A stretch of 64,000 nt of DNA, taken from JBBRNH01 sp038230415 (GTDB lineage: Bacteria; Bacteroidota; Bacteroidia; Cytophagales; Spirosomataceae). Positions 7,864-16,492 of the stretch are shown here, one piece after another. A program made the position numbers and the translations under genes. The stretch is from assembly GCA_038230415.1 (NCBI GenBank), contig JBBRNH010000012.1, positions 1-64,000 of the forward strand, given 5' to 3'. The notes below the pieces were generated by a model. It saw only the letters and a program-made list of their open reading frames with translations. It ran no database searches and was not told the DNA's origin. Positions within the stretch are counted from its first letter, which is position 1. Every line of letters starts with the position of its first letter.

Positions 7864-8889
7864 ATGGCAATTATCTCCCGCAAAAAAACGCCCTACATCA
7901 TCAGTGATGGATTGCGGACGTACCTCAGAAAGTATGACCGGGAGGTGCCGCTTACCATTGACTACCGCGACCTGCGCCGGGCCGATAATACCTACGCCGT
8001 GATTGACCGCACCGGGCGCGATACGCTCTGGGAAACGATGGTGTATGCCCCGTCTGAACTGACCGATATTCACCTCGCGCTCAAAACCATCTACGCCTAC
8101 CTCAAAGCCGAAGGCGACCTGAGCGTGATCCGTCACTTGGCCGTTGACCGCGTTGACCTCTGCACGTATGGTAACACGATGCCGTTTCGGGTCAGAATTG
8201 TGAACCGGGTGAATGACAATTTTGATTATTTCTACGTCAAAAACGCCGATGCCTCGCGGGTCTATGGCCTTGAGTTAGAGGACATTCTGTCGCCAAACAA
8301 CGTGAGTTACCTCACCTCCGGCCACACACTCATCGAAGAACACATCATCGGGATTCCGGGCGATGCGTTCTTTGAGTACAAGTTATCTGACCCGGAACTA
8401 AACCCGATTCGGCTCTGCAAAGAGTTTGTGAAGTTTAACGAGCGGTGCTTCGTGCGGCTTTTGGGCGATATGCACTCGTCTAATTTTGTGGTGGATATTA
8501 CACCCGATTTTGAGGAAGTGTATTACCGAATCCGGGCTATTGACTTCGATCAGCAGTGTTATGAAGGCAAAAAATCGGTGTATATGCCGCAGTATTTCCG
8601 GCAAAACAACGCCCTCATCCAACTGGGAATCAAGTATATGACTCCTGAAAGCGTGACGCAGTATCAGGTAGAAGAACGGTCGCAGATTGCCAGCCGGATT
8701 CGGATCGAACGCGCCCGGCTGACGGACTTGCTTGACCTGATGAAAGCCGAAACCTTAGCCCCGCTTACTCACGTGATTCACCTCCGGGACGACCTCGCCC
8801 GGCATTACCACACCGACCGTTTTGACGAGTGCCGCACGATGGGCGAGTTGCTCGAAGAACGTCTACGGCTGCTGTTCGTAGCGCATTAA
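7864..8889 (+). CDS. Divergent APH/HipA-like kinase-fold protein
   Basis: The 341-residue product is not a named family I recognise, but it carries the catalytic signature of the aminoglycoside-phosphotransferase/protein-kinase-like fold. GDMHSSNF at residues 201-208 matches the catalytic loop GDxHxxN, and AIDFDQ around residue 227 matches the metal-binding DFD/D-x-D segment. An upstream FDYFYVKNADASRVYGLELE region (about residues 120-140) could supply the ATP-binding lysine and its partner glutamate. The C-terminal 100 residues are helical and charged. No signal peptide or membrane segment is seen. It follows the small gene pair by 36 nt, so it may belong with it. The substrate, protein or small molecule, is unknown. 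Confidence 0.55.
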   Translation: MAIISRKKTPYIISDGLRTYLRKYDREVPLTIDYRDLRRADNTYAVIDRTGRDTLWETMVYAPSELTDIHLALKTIYAYLKAEGDLSVIRHLAVDRVDLCTYGNTMPFRVRIVNRVNDNFDYFYVKNADASRVYGLELEDILSPNNVSYLTSGHTLIEEHIIGIPGDAFFEYKLSDPELNPIRLCKEFVKFNERCFVRLLGDMHSSNFVVDITPDFEEVYYRIRAIDFDQQCYEGKKSVYMPQYFRQNNALIQLGIKYMTPESVTQYQVEERSQIASRIRIERARLTDLLDLMKAETLAPLTHVIHLRDDLARHYHTDRFDECRTMGELLEERLRLLFVAH

Positions 8890-9105
8890 GCCCCGGCAAA
8901 GCACACAGTAAATACAGTTGCCGTGCCGATTCATGGCTATCGGCACCCACGAAACGGTCAGCCACGTGAAATCGGCAAGTTGACAGCGTAGCGTTGGCAC
9001 GTTGGCAACCACCACGAGTTTGTAGATGTTGCACCGGGTTCAGAACAGAAATTCGTTGATCGTGTAGGGATGACCTGTGTGCATGGTGGGGTAAGGAATA
9101 TGTTT

Positions 9106-10521
9106 TCAGCGGGCTTCGACGATGCCTTCTCTAATGTCAGAGATGATTTTCTGGGCTAAGTGATCGGCGGTTGCCAGCGTTTCTGATTCCGAATAAATAC
9201 GGATAATCGGCTCGGTGTTTGACTTGCGGAGGTGAACCCACTCGTTGCCAAACTCGATTTTTACCCCATCAACGGTGCTGATCGGGTTTTTGGCGTAGCG
9301 CGTTTGAATCCGCGACAGCACCGCGTCCACGTCAATATCGGGCGTGAGTTCAATCTTGTTTTTTGAGATGTAATAGTTCGGGTACGTCCGGCGGAGCATC
9401 GAAACTGACTTGCCGAACCGGGCTAAATGCGTCAGAAACAGCGCGATGCCCACTAATGCGTCGCGGCCAAAGTGCAGGTCGGGATAAATAATACCGCCGT
9501 TGCCCTCGCCCCCGATCACGGCGTTGGTCTCGCGCATCATCGTTACCACGTTCACCTCGCCCACCGCCGAGGCAAAATGCTCGCCCCCGGCTTTGCGGGT
9601 TACGTCGCGCAGGGCCACCGTACTCGACAGGTTCGAGACCGTATTGCCGCCTTTGCCAGCCTGATTTTTCAGGATATAATCAGCAACGGCCACCAGCGTG
9701 TATTCTTCGCCAAACGGCGAGCCATCTTCGCAGACGAATGCCAGCCGGTCAACGTCGGGGTCAACCACGATACCGAGATCGTGGCTGCCTTTTTTCATTT
9801 CTTTAATCAGGTCACCGAGGTGTTCGGGCAGCGGTTCGGGGTTGTGGGCAAATTGGCCGGTCGGTTCGCAGTGGAGCCGCGTGATGGTTTCTACGCCGAG
9901 GGCTTCGAGCAGCATCGGTACGGCAATGCCGCCGGTGCTGTTCACGGCATCAACCACAATACGAAAATTGCGGGCGGCAATCGCGTCGCGGTCAACCAAT
10001 GGCAGGGCCAGAATTTGTTCGATGTGCCTGGCAAGCCAGGTATCGTTGGTCGTATAGGTGCCGAGTTTACGGACTTCGGCAAATTCGATGCTGTCGCCTT
10101 CGGCCAGGGCCAATACGTCGGCTCCGTCCTGCGCCGAGATAAATTCACCGCGCTCGTTGAGGAGTTTCAGGGCGTTCCACTGGGCGGGGTTGTGGCTGGC
10201 TGTCAGGATAATACCCCCGGCTGCGCCCTCGCCGGTAACGGCTATTTCGACGGTTGGTGTGGTGGACAAACCTAAGTCAATCACCTGTAAGCCAAGCCCC
10301 TGGAGTGTGGCCGAGACCAACCGCGAGACGATTTCGCCCGATAGCCGGGCATCGCGCCCGATGATGACCGTTGCGGTCAGATTGCCCAGCGCGGCCTGCC
10401 GGGTTTTGAGCCAGTAGCCGAAGGCCGCCGTAAACTTCACTATATCTAACGGTGTGAGATTCTCTCCGCTGCGCCCGCCAATCGTTCCACGGATTCCGGA
10501 GATAGACTTTATTAATGCCAC
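9106..10521 (-). CDS. glmM: Phosphoglucosamine mutase GlmM
   Basis: GlmM converts glucosamine-6-phosphate to glucosamine-1-phosphate for UDP-GlcNAc and peptidoglycan synthesis. The 471-residue alpha-D-phosphohexomutase shows the phosphoserine loop IILTASHNPAQWNALK, the metal-binding loop VDPDVDRLAFV, the sugar-binding loop GEGNGGIIYPDLHFGRDAL and a C-terminal phosphate-binding RKSNTEPIIRIYSES. It begins SISGIRGTIGG, as in Bacteroidota GlmM. The start codon is GTG (10521-10519); no in-frame ATG lies upstream. A related phosphomannomutase role cannot be excluded from sequence alone. It is followed by 216 nt without a clear gene. Confidence 0.9.
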   Translation of the reverse strand: MALIKSISGIRGTIGGRSGENLTPLDIVKFTAAFGYWLKTRQAALGNLTATVIIGRDARLSGEIVSRLVSATLQGLGLQVIDLGLSTTPTVEIAVTGEGAAGGIILTASHNPAQWNALKLLNERGEFISAQDGADVLALAEGDSIEFAEVRKLGTYTTNDTWLARHIEQILALPLVDRDAIAARNFRIVVDAVNSTGGIAVPMLLEALGVETITRLHCEPTGQFAHNPEPLPEHLGDLIKEMKKGSHDLGIVVDPDVDRLAFVCEDGSPFGEEYTLVAVADYILKNQAGKGGNTVSNLSSTVALRDVTRKAGGEHFASAVGEVNVVTMMRETNAVIGGEGNGGIIYPDLHFGRDALVGIALFLTHLARFGKSVSMLRRTYPNYYISKNKIELTPDIDVDAVLSRIQTRYAKNPISTVDGVKIEFGNEWVHLRKSNTEPIIRIYSESETLATADHLAQKIISDIREGIVEAR

Positions 10522-10569
10522 GTTGATTTGCGAATAATGTATTTGAGAAAGTCTGCAAAGATAGCAGAC

Positions 10570-12573
10570 TTATCGTTTGTTGGTTGGCCGCAGCCGCATC
10601 ACGTGGCCGCCCCCGGCTGCCAGCGTCACCGTCAGCACATCACCCCGGCTTACGGTCCGGGTTTCTTGGACGAGTGCGTTGGGGTCTTGGCCCGTCGCGG
10701 GGCCGTCGCCATACAGGTCAGCGGTAAAGGTGCCAGCCGGTAAGAAATCGAGCGGGATGCTCACGGTGCGGGCTTCGTGGTTGGTCAGCGTTCCCACAAA
10801 CCAGTCGGTTCCGCTCCGGCGGGCGGTGGTGATGTAGTGGTTTATGTCGGCGGCTGGCACGCGGGTTTCGTTCCAGGTGGGGGGCAGTTTTTGCAGCCAG
10901 TCGAAGCCGGGCTGACCCCGGTAGGCATCGGGATAGTCGGCCAGCATGGGCAGGTAGTTTTCCAGCACCACATACATCGCCAATTGGTGGCAGCGGGTGC
11001 CGAGCATCAAAGGCCGGGTGTATTGCGCCCTGAACTTGCCCGGCAGTGCCGCCCTGAACCCGCCGAGGTGATAATCCGTTGGCCCGGCTAAACCGCGTGT
11101 GAACGGAATCGTGAGGTCATGGTCGGGCGTGATGAGGTCGTTCCATTTGTTGTTTTCGTAGTTCAGTACACCTTCCCGCGTAAACTCGTTGGGGTAGGTG
11201 CGGTGCAGGCCGGTGGGTTTCTGTATGCCGTGCCACTGAATATGCAGGTGGTGTTTGGCGGCTGTCTGCAACACCATCTCCTGCCAGCGAATCATTTCCT
11301 GATCGTCGCGGTCCATAAAATCAACCATCATGCCGGCCAGTCCCCAGGCTTCATATTGGGCAAAAACGGCTTCGACGCGGCCAAACAACGCCCCCGAATG
11401 AACCCAGATCCGAACGCCTACGCCCCGGCTCTTGCCGTAGTCGCAGACCTGTTTCATGTCTAAACCCGGCACGGCGCGGGCCGCGTCGGTGTGCGGCCCC
11501 GGCTGAAAATTGGTGCCATCGCTGACGTACCATTCGTGCAAACCGTATTCGACAACGGTGTGATAGGCAACGTGATGATCGGCGCAGAAGTCAATGTAGT
11601 ATTTCTGGGTATCGAAATTGTTGCCGGGCGCAAAGCTCGTGTCGGGCGTAACGTTGCCATTCCACCAGGGAAACGTGGTGGTGCCGGGCCGAATCCAGGC
11701 CGTATCGGTGATTTTGGATGGTTCGTTCAGGCTCGTAATAATGTTCGATTCGATGAGTGCGCCAATCCGGTTGCCAATTAACAAGACCCGCCAGGGGCTG
11801 CGGTGGGGCAGGGTCGAGACGACCAGCACCCCGCTTTTACCAAGTGGCGTGTTGCCCGGCAAAATGGTATTGGGCAGGGGCGATAACCGGCTGGTCAGCA
11901 CCCCGTTTCGTTTGGTCAGATACAACCCGGCATAGTCCACGAGGGCGGCTTCGGTGATGCCGACAAACAGGTTTTCCTGCGGCCACTCGGCCAGCGTCGG
12001 CACGTCTAAAAGTGTATCGGCTTTCACCGCATTCAGCGGCAGGGTATCGTAAATACCTTCGTGCGAGGTAATAAAATTGGGCCTGAAGAGTGTGTGCAGC
12101 GTGGGGTTACCAGCCAGCCGGAACGTGGTTTGCTCGTCGGTCAGCGTGAAACTTGTCCAGCCCGGTTGTTCAGGAAACTCATAGCGAAAGGCCAGTCCGT
12201 CGTCATAAGCCCGGACGATGAGGTTAATTTTCCGGTGATTCCCAGCGCGTTCGGTCAGGGGCAGCGTCACCTCGCGGCAGTGGTTGCAAACGGGGTTAGC
12301 CTTACCAATCAGGAGGTTATACGACTCGTCAAGGTCACGGAAAATCGGTTTTTCGAGCGTCAGATTAGCCCCAAACCGGCCCGTTTCGGCAAACGTCAGG
12401 CTCAGTTCCGATTCATCCACAACGGGCTTCTTGCCGAAATCAATCCGGTAGGTGGGTGCCGTGTCCGTCAGCCGGAAGGTAAACACGAGCTGACCGTCGG
12501 GCGAGGTTAGCCGGATAGGTTTGGGCGCGGCAAAGGCTGGTGAGGTTAGGAGGAGAAGAAGGAGGAAGCGCAT
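10570..12573 (-). CDS. Glycoside hydrolase family 97 enzyme
   Basis: An exported enzyme of 667 residues in the GH97 family (SusB-like alpha-glucosidases and alpha-galactosidases of Bacteroidota). The ATG at 12573 gives a clean signal peptide (MRFLLLLLLTSPAFA); the longer frame adds 12 unlikely residues. The N-terminal beta-sandwich (about residues 20-270) starts LTSPDGQLVFTF. The catalytic TIM barrel follows with FDTQKYYIDFCADHHVAYH, GLAGMMVDFMDRDDQEMI, EFTREGVLNYENNKWND and the family hallmark PFTRGLAGPTDYHLGGF. A C-terminal beta domain ends the protein. MVDFMDRDD supplies an Asp that could act as nucleophile in retaining members, but mechanism and substrate are not certain. No susCD-like transporter is nearby. 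Confidence 0.88.
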   Translation of the reverse strand: MRFLLLLLLTSPAFAAPKPIRLTSPDGQLVFTFRLTDTAPTYRIDFGKKPVVDESELSLTFAETGRFGANLTLEKPIFRDLDESYNLLIGKANPVCNHCREVTLPLTERAGNHRKINLIVRAYDDGLAFRYEFPEQPGWTSFTLTDEQTTFRLAGNPTLHTLFRPNFITSHEGIYDTLPLNAVKADTLLDVPTLAEWPQENLFVGITEAALVDYAGLYLTKRNGVLTSRLSPLPNTILPGNTPLGKSGVLVVSTLPHRSPWRVLLIGNRIGALIESNIITSLNEPSKITDTAWIRPGTTTFPWWNGNVTPDTSFAPGNNFDTQKYYIDFCADHHVAYHTVVEYGLHEWYVSDGTNFQPGPHTDAARAVPGLDMKQVCDYGKSRGVGVRIWVHSGALFGRVEAVFAQYEAWGLAGMMVDFMDRDDQEMIRWQEMVLQTAAKHHLHIQWHGIQKPTGLHRTYPNEFTREGVLNYENNKWNDLITPDHDLTIPFTRGLAGPTDYHLGGFRAALPGKFRAQYTRPLMLGTRCHQLAMYVVLENYLPMLADYPDAYRGQPGFDWLQKLPPTWNETRVPAADINHYITTARRSGTDWFVGTLTNHEARTVSIPLDFLPAGTFTADLYGDGPATGQDPNALVQETRTVSRGDVLTVTLAAGGGHVMRLRPTNKR

Positions 12574-12636
12574 AATGATTGGTTTATCTTTACAGAGGCT
12601 TGTCTTCACGTGTTTACTTCACGTCTCCTTCCCCGT

Positions 12637-12683
12637 CGGCGGTGAGACCATCCGGCGGTGAGACGCAAAATATTGCGTCTCTA
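12637..12683. repeat. GAGACGC palindrome, copy 2, with a short direct repeat
   Basis: Arms GAGACGCAA (12660-12668) and TTGCGTCTC (12673-12681) enclose AATA. The core is the exact reverse complement of the core at 3200-3221. Directly before it, cggcggtgagac occurs twice (12637 and 12653). The right end overlaps the stop codon of the transglutaminase gene. Confidence 0.75.
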
Positions 12684-13520
12684 CAGTTTATCAATAATCA
12701 ATTCAACATCAAACGTAGAATTGGCGGTGCCGGAGAAGGTGCCGCTGATGGGCGCGGCCAATTCGGGGCGGGCGGTGCTGGTCAGAAAAATATGCCGGTT
12801 GCCCACTACCGAGCCTTCCGTAGGGTCGAAACCGCGCCAGCCCGCACCGGGCAGATAGACCTCGGCCCAGGCGTGAAGCTGATGTTCCTGCTGTGGGTTG
12901 CCAAACAGATAGCCACTCACAAACCGCGACGCGATGCCCAGACACCGGCAGGCGGCCATAAACAGCGTGGCATAATCGCGGCAGGAACCCTGCTTGTCAG
13001 CGAGGGTTTGGTCGGGCGGAAACGGCGCACCCACCGGCCTGATTTCATAGACGAACGACTGAAAGGTGCGGTTCAGGCTCATCAGAAACGGTACGGTCTC
13101 CCAGTTGGCACCAGCCGCCAGCCGACGCGCCCACAGCTCGATGTCGGCACTGATGCCGGTGCGGTCTAAGTACGGCAGCAGCAGACTCTCAACGGATTTA
13201 GGATACCGGAAACCGGGCAGCCGGGAGGTTTCGTACGGGTACAGGAAAAAATCGAGCGAGTTAAACTCTTCGGTGTCTAACCAAAACTCCGCCGTTACCG
13301 ACAGGTGCATGGTTGGCTCATTGATATAAATCACCTGCTGCACGTTGCTCTCTACGTCTACATTCCGCACCACCTTCGACGGCACCGGGTCAACCGTGAG
13401 CCGGTAGTCGCGCAGCCGTTGGTAGGGATAGGTACGGGGGTAGAGATAAAGCGTATGGGGCGAGAGTTTCACCGCCTGATCGTAGCGGTAAAACGAGCCG
13501 TGCCGAACGTGCAGGGTCAT
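12681..13520 (-). CDS. Transglutaminase-like protein of the Anbu operon
   Basis: A 279-residue protein with an N-terminal beta-rich domain (MTLHVRHGSFYRYDQAVKLS, then PSKVVRNVDVESNVQQVIYI) and a transglutaminase-like core. The papain-fold triad is visible: Cys in DKQGSCRDYATLF, His in HQLHAWAEVYLPG and Asp in GFDPTEGSV. The start is the ATG at 13520, which overlaps the stop of the upstream Anbu gene by 4 nt; this overlap decides the start. Genes of this type are regular partners of Anbu, together with alpha-E and circularly permuted ATP-grasp proteins, neither of which is present here. The substrate is unknown; peptide-bond hydrolysis or amide ligation in a peptide-tagging pathway is the common proposal. 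Confidence 0.85.
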   Translation of the reverse strand: MTLHVRHGSFYRYDQAVKLSPHTLYLYPRTYPYQRLRDYRLTVDPVPSKVVRNVDVESNVQQVIYINEPTMHLSVTAEFWLDTEEFNSLDFFLYPYETSRLPGFRYPKSVESLLLPYLDRTGISADIELWARRLAAGANWETVPFLMSLNRTFQSFVYEIRPVGAPFPPDQTLADKQGSCRDYATLFMAACRCLGIASRFVSGYLFGNPQQEHQLHAWAEVYLPGAGWRGFDPTEGSVVGNRHIFLTSTARPELAAPISGTFSGTANSTFDVELIIDKL

Positions 13521-14266
13521 GTTGGCGGGTTGGCTGCCGGGGCCGTGATCTTCTCGAAGATCGGGTTCATCCAGTACGAGGGTAGTTTCCTGACCGAGTT
13601 GTTGATGAGTGCGCTCCATTGGTGCGAAATTTCTTCCATGTCTTCCTTCAATAGCCGATGTTCGGTCATATGGAAGCTGTTCTTGGGGTAAATTACAACA
13701 TCGAGGGGATAATCAACATCGTTGGCCGAAACGCGGGTCGCATCGAAAGCCAGAAAACCGATCTTCAGCGCGTCCTGCAAACTGCTTTCGTAGGTCAGAC
13801 TTCTGAACAGCAACGGCTCGCCGTAGCCGGAGTTGCCGATGATTTTAAACAGCGACCCACTGTCAACCTCCACCCAGTTGCCTTCGGGGTAGAGCATGAA
13901 GAGTTTATGCTCGCTGTCGTCCTGCATCTGCCCGCCCACAATGGCGTTGAGGTTAAAGCCCAAGCCGCTTTCGGTCAGGGCGGCTTTGTCTTCGAGGGCT
14001 ACGCGCCTGATCTGCGCCCCGAAGGCATTGACTACCTTGTAGAGTTTATTGAACGAATCGCCCTGTTCGTCAAGTACTTCGTCGAAATACGTGATGGCTT
14101 TGTCGCGCACCGAGCGCAGGCCGGAAGTCATCACAAACAGCGAATGGTTTTTAACCTCATGCACCGAGACCTTTCGGTTGCTCGACATTTTGGTGCCGGA
14201 GGTGAGCCGGGTATCGGCGATGGCAACCAAGCCGGACGCTACTTTTATGCCTAAACAATACGTCAT
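13517..14266 (-). CDS. Anbu, bacterial proteasome-like Ntn hydrolase
   Basis: A 249-residue protein of the Anbu/BPH family, distantly related to HslV and the 20S proteasome beta subunits. It starts MTYCLGIKVASGLVAIADTR: removal of Met exposes Thr1, the Ntn-hydrolase nucleophile, with no propeptide. Asp17 (mature numbering, in IADTRL) and a lysine near position 31 (SNRKVSVHE) are placed as in proteasome-type active sites. Length and the extended C-terminus (MEEISHQWSALINNSV) fit Anbu rather than HslV. It overlaps the transglutaminase gene, the expected partner. It is divergently transcribed from mog. The cellular substrate is not known for the family. Confidence 0.85.
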   Translation of the reverse strand: MTYCLGIKVASGLVAIADTRLTSGTKMSSNRKVSVHEVKNHSLFVMTSGLRSVRDKAITYFDEVLDEQGDSFNKLYKVVNAFGAQIRRVALEDKAALTESGLGFNLNAIVGGQMQDDSEHKLFMLYPEGNWVEVDSGSLFKIIGNSGYGEPLLFRSLTYESSLQDALKIGFLAFDATRVSANDVDYPLDVVIYPKNSFHMTEHRLLKEDMEEISHQWSALINNSVRKLPSYWMNPIFEKITAPAANPPT

Positions 14267-14338
14267 TTTATCCTTGTGGGGTCAGGTGGTACTTGCGGGG
14301 TCGGGTGGCAAATATACACGCTTTTGGGTAGCTCCGGT

Positions 14339-14346
14339 TACCTTTG
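14339..14346 (+). promoter_or_regulatory. TACCTTTG -7-like box abutting mog start
   Basis: TACCTTTG matches TAnnTTTG but ends only 4 nt before the ATG at 14351, so a promoter here would give a nearly leaderless mRNA. A TTTG at 14323 is too close (12 nt) to be a normal -33 box. Confidence 0.25.
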
Positions 14347-14350
14347 CGCC

Positions 14351-14905
14351 ATGAACGAAACAACGCCCCAACCGGCTCAACCAGCCCGTATTGGCATCAT
14401 CAACGTCTCAGACCGGGCCAGCGCGGGCATTTACGAAGATATTCCCGGTAAGGCCGTTTTAGCATTACTAAAACTGTATCTGACCAGCGACTGGGAACCC
14501 GTTTACCGGATTATCCCCGACGAACAGGATCAGCTCGAAGCCGCGTTTATCGAGATGGCCGACGTTGAAAAATGCTGCCTGATTGTGACCACCGGCGGCA
14601 CCGGCCCCGCCCTGCGCGACGTTACGCCCGAAGCCACCGAAGCCGTTTGCCAGAAAATGCTGCCCGGCTTTGGCGAACTGATGCGGGCCGAGAGCCTGAA
14701 ATACGTGAGAACGGCCATTCTCTCGCGACAAACGGCGGGTATCCGGGGGCAGACGCTGATTGTGAACCTGCCGGGCCGCCCCCGTGCCATCGAACAGATA
14801 CTGCCCGCCGTTTTCCCGGCTATCCCTTACTGCGTTGACCTGATTGGCGGGCCGCATCTAACGGTGAATGAGGACGTTATCAGCGTGTTCCGGCCAAAGG
14901 TGTGA
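14351..14905 (+). CDS. mog: Molybdopterin adenylyltransferase
   Basis: Mog/MogA adenylates molybdopterin before molybdate insertion in molybdenum-cofactor synthesis. The 184-residue product starts at the ATG at 14351; the 25 upstream residues have no family match. Family motifs: IGIINVSDRASAGIYEDIPG, the ligand-binding loop VTTGGTGPALRDVTPEAT, ESLKYVRTAILSRQTAGIRG and IVNLPGRPRAIEQ with PYCVDLIGG. These long MPT-binding motifs fit Mog better than MoaB, although the two are close. No other moa/moe gene is nearby. Confidence 0.88.
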   Translation: MNETTPQPAQPARIGIINVSDRASAGIYEDIPGKAVLALLKLYLTSDWEPVYRIIPDEQDQLEAAFIEMADVEKCCLIVTTGGTGPALRDVTPEATEAVCQKMLPGFGELMRAESLKYVRTAILSRQTAGIRGQTLIVNLPGRPRAIEQILPAVFPAIPYCVDLIGGPHLTVNEDVISVFRPKV

Positions 14906-15027
14906 TACCCGTTTGCCACCGTCCCTACCCTGTGGCGTGGCTTGACGAGGGCCAAAACTTAACACTGCCCTGAAACACAGGCTGTTGATAAATCAGTAGC
15001 TTTACGCAAGCAAAAACGCGCAATGCT

Positions 15028-16134
15028 ATGAAAGCGACATCATTGATTTGGGTAGTGGTAGCCGGGCTGTTATTGGGCGGTTGCCGGAAAGTAGAGCAAC
15101 CTGCGCCGGTTGTGGTGGTCGCTCCGCCAACGTCGGCAACGGTCGTGCAGCCGCCGGTATCGGGTTCAGTTGTTCAGCCACCGGTTTCATCAACTTTCAC
15201 ACAATCATCGGCGATTTCTGGTGCATGGTCAAATTCCGTACAGCCAATGGTGCCATCCGAACAGGCACGTGTACAAACTATGTCGGTTGTTGAAGTCAAT
15301 GGACTCACAACCAATCAATGGCAGGCCTGCCTTGACAATCCCTTGCTGTTAGACACCCTTAGAACTGTCGGAAAATCTTCCTGGCTTTTTCGCAAAAAAA
15401 CAGACTATGCTTACGACGCTCAAAGGCGCGTGACATTTATTGGCTCAGTATCAGAATACAACAAACCATACGGATACGCCTACAAATACACACCCAACAA
15501 AATCTACGTCGGCGGTACAGATTATTTTGGGCAACCGATTACCGATACAATCCCGACCAACTCGTTTGGATTTGCCCTCAAGCGGTCAGTCCTCATTGAG
15601 TCATATTCGGCACGGGCTACCTTTCGATATAAATATGACGATGAAGGAAATCTTATTAACGAAGACAATCAGACCATCACAGGTTGTTCGGGTATGTATA
15701 TGCAAATCGCTGTTGATCACGCTGTTGCGGGCGGAAATCGAACTTCTTCTGTAATGAGTTCAGTTTGGGGTTGGGGTGCTAAGCCCACGTATCAGCACAC
15801 AATCACATACAGCTATAACCTCAACCAGGTCAACTCCGGGCTGCCTTACCTCGACTATAATTTGTTGGGTTGTTCTGGAATTACTTATGAATTTGGCTAC
15901 TACCATGCGGCTGATTATGGTAAACCCAGCCGGAATCTAATCAGGCAGGTTATCGCATCAGGGCAAGACTCAGGCTACGGCACTCAACGGCAGTACGTGT
16001 ACGATCACTTTTACACATTTGATGTGAAGGGCCGGGTAATAGGTCAGTTGATTAGCCAGCGGATTATGTCGGGGCCTGATGGTAGGGTTTACGAATCCAA
16101 TATCCGAAAGCACAGCTATACATATACTGATTAA
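15028..16134 (+). CDS. Hypothetical lipoprotein with proline/valine-rich linker
   Basis: A 368-residue probable lipoprotein. The signal peptide ends in the lipobox LLLGGC at residues 14-19. A linker follows with repeated VVQPPVSG-like units (about residues 25-60). The remainder is rich in Tyr and Asp (TDYAYDAQRRVTFIG, GYAYKYTPNKIYVGG, YKYDDEGNLINED, QYVYDHFYTFDVKGRVI), spacing that recalls RHS/YD repeats but without a full canonical repeat. The function is unknown. Base composition is somewhat more AT-rich than in the neighbours. It converges on the next gene with a 4-nt gap. Confidence 0.7.
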   Translation: MKATSLIWVVVAGLLLGGCRKVEQPAPVVVVAPPTSATVVQPPVSGSVVQPPVSSTFTQSSAISGAWSNSVQPMVPSEQARVQTMSVVEVNGLTTNQWQACLDNPLLLDTLRTVGKSSWLFRKKTDYAYDAQRRVTFIGSVSEYNKPYGYAYKYTPNKIYVGGTDYFGQPITDTIPTNSFGFALKRSVLIESYSARATFRYKYDDEGNLINEDNQTITGCSGMYMQIAVDHAVAGGNRTSSVMSSVWGWGAKPTYQHTITYSYNLNQVNSGLPYLDYNLLGCSGITYEFGYYHAADYGKPSRNLIRQVIASGQDSGYGTQRQYVYDHFYTFDVKGRVIGQLISQRIMSGPDGRVYESNIRKHSYTYTD

Positions 16135-16138
16135 CCGC

Positions 16139-16453
16139 TCACAAGTATCCCCAAAACGCCCATAGCTTTCTCCGTTTTAAGTACGTCAAATCGCGGTCGT
16201 GGGCGTAGGCTTCGCGCTCAAAGCTGAGGGCCATATACGCTTCGTAATGGCTCCGTTTCTCAATCCAGCGTCGGTAGGCGTATTCCAGCAGATAGAACAC
16301 ATAGAACGGAATTACGCCCAATTCAACCTGCTGCCGGTGGTGAATCCGTTCATGGTTGAGCAAAAACGGGCCGGGGTTCGGCAACCGAACCAGCACAAAC
16401 GGCCACAGGGCCATGCCGTTGGCGTTTAAGCGGGGAACAACGAGGATGATCAT
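16139..16453 (-). CDS. Small HExxH putative zinc-binding protein
   Basis: A 104-residue protein with NHERIHHRQQVELG, a zincin-type HExxH motif, and a downstream FEREAYAHD helix whose glutamate could be the third metal ligand. Between them lies an aromatic, partly hydrophobic helix (FYVFYLLEYAYRRW). Such minimal metallopeptidase-like proteins occur as hypotheticals in Bacteroidota; activity is not shown. It is divergent from the Rpn-type gene, with 39 nt between start codons. Confidence 0.6.
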   Translation of the reverse strand: MIILVVPRLNANGMALWPFVLVRLPNPGPFLLNHERIHHRQQVELGVIPFYVFYLLEYAYRRWIEKRSHYEAYMALSFEREAYAHDRDLTYLKRRKLWAFWGYL

Positions 16454-16492
16454 CGGTGCGAAATTGCCGAAAATAGTGCGTACTTGTCAGCC

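Noticed and set aside
8890..9105. Minus-strand frame with GNCIYCVLCRG between the kinase-fold gene and glmM
   Set aside because: Short, without a start codon in context; could be a gene remnant, but evidence is too thin.
9472..10275. Long plus-strand frame (267 residues) opposite glmM
   Set aside because: Antisense shadow of a clear GlmM gene; composition is not protein-like and no motif is seen.
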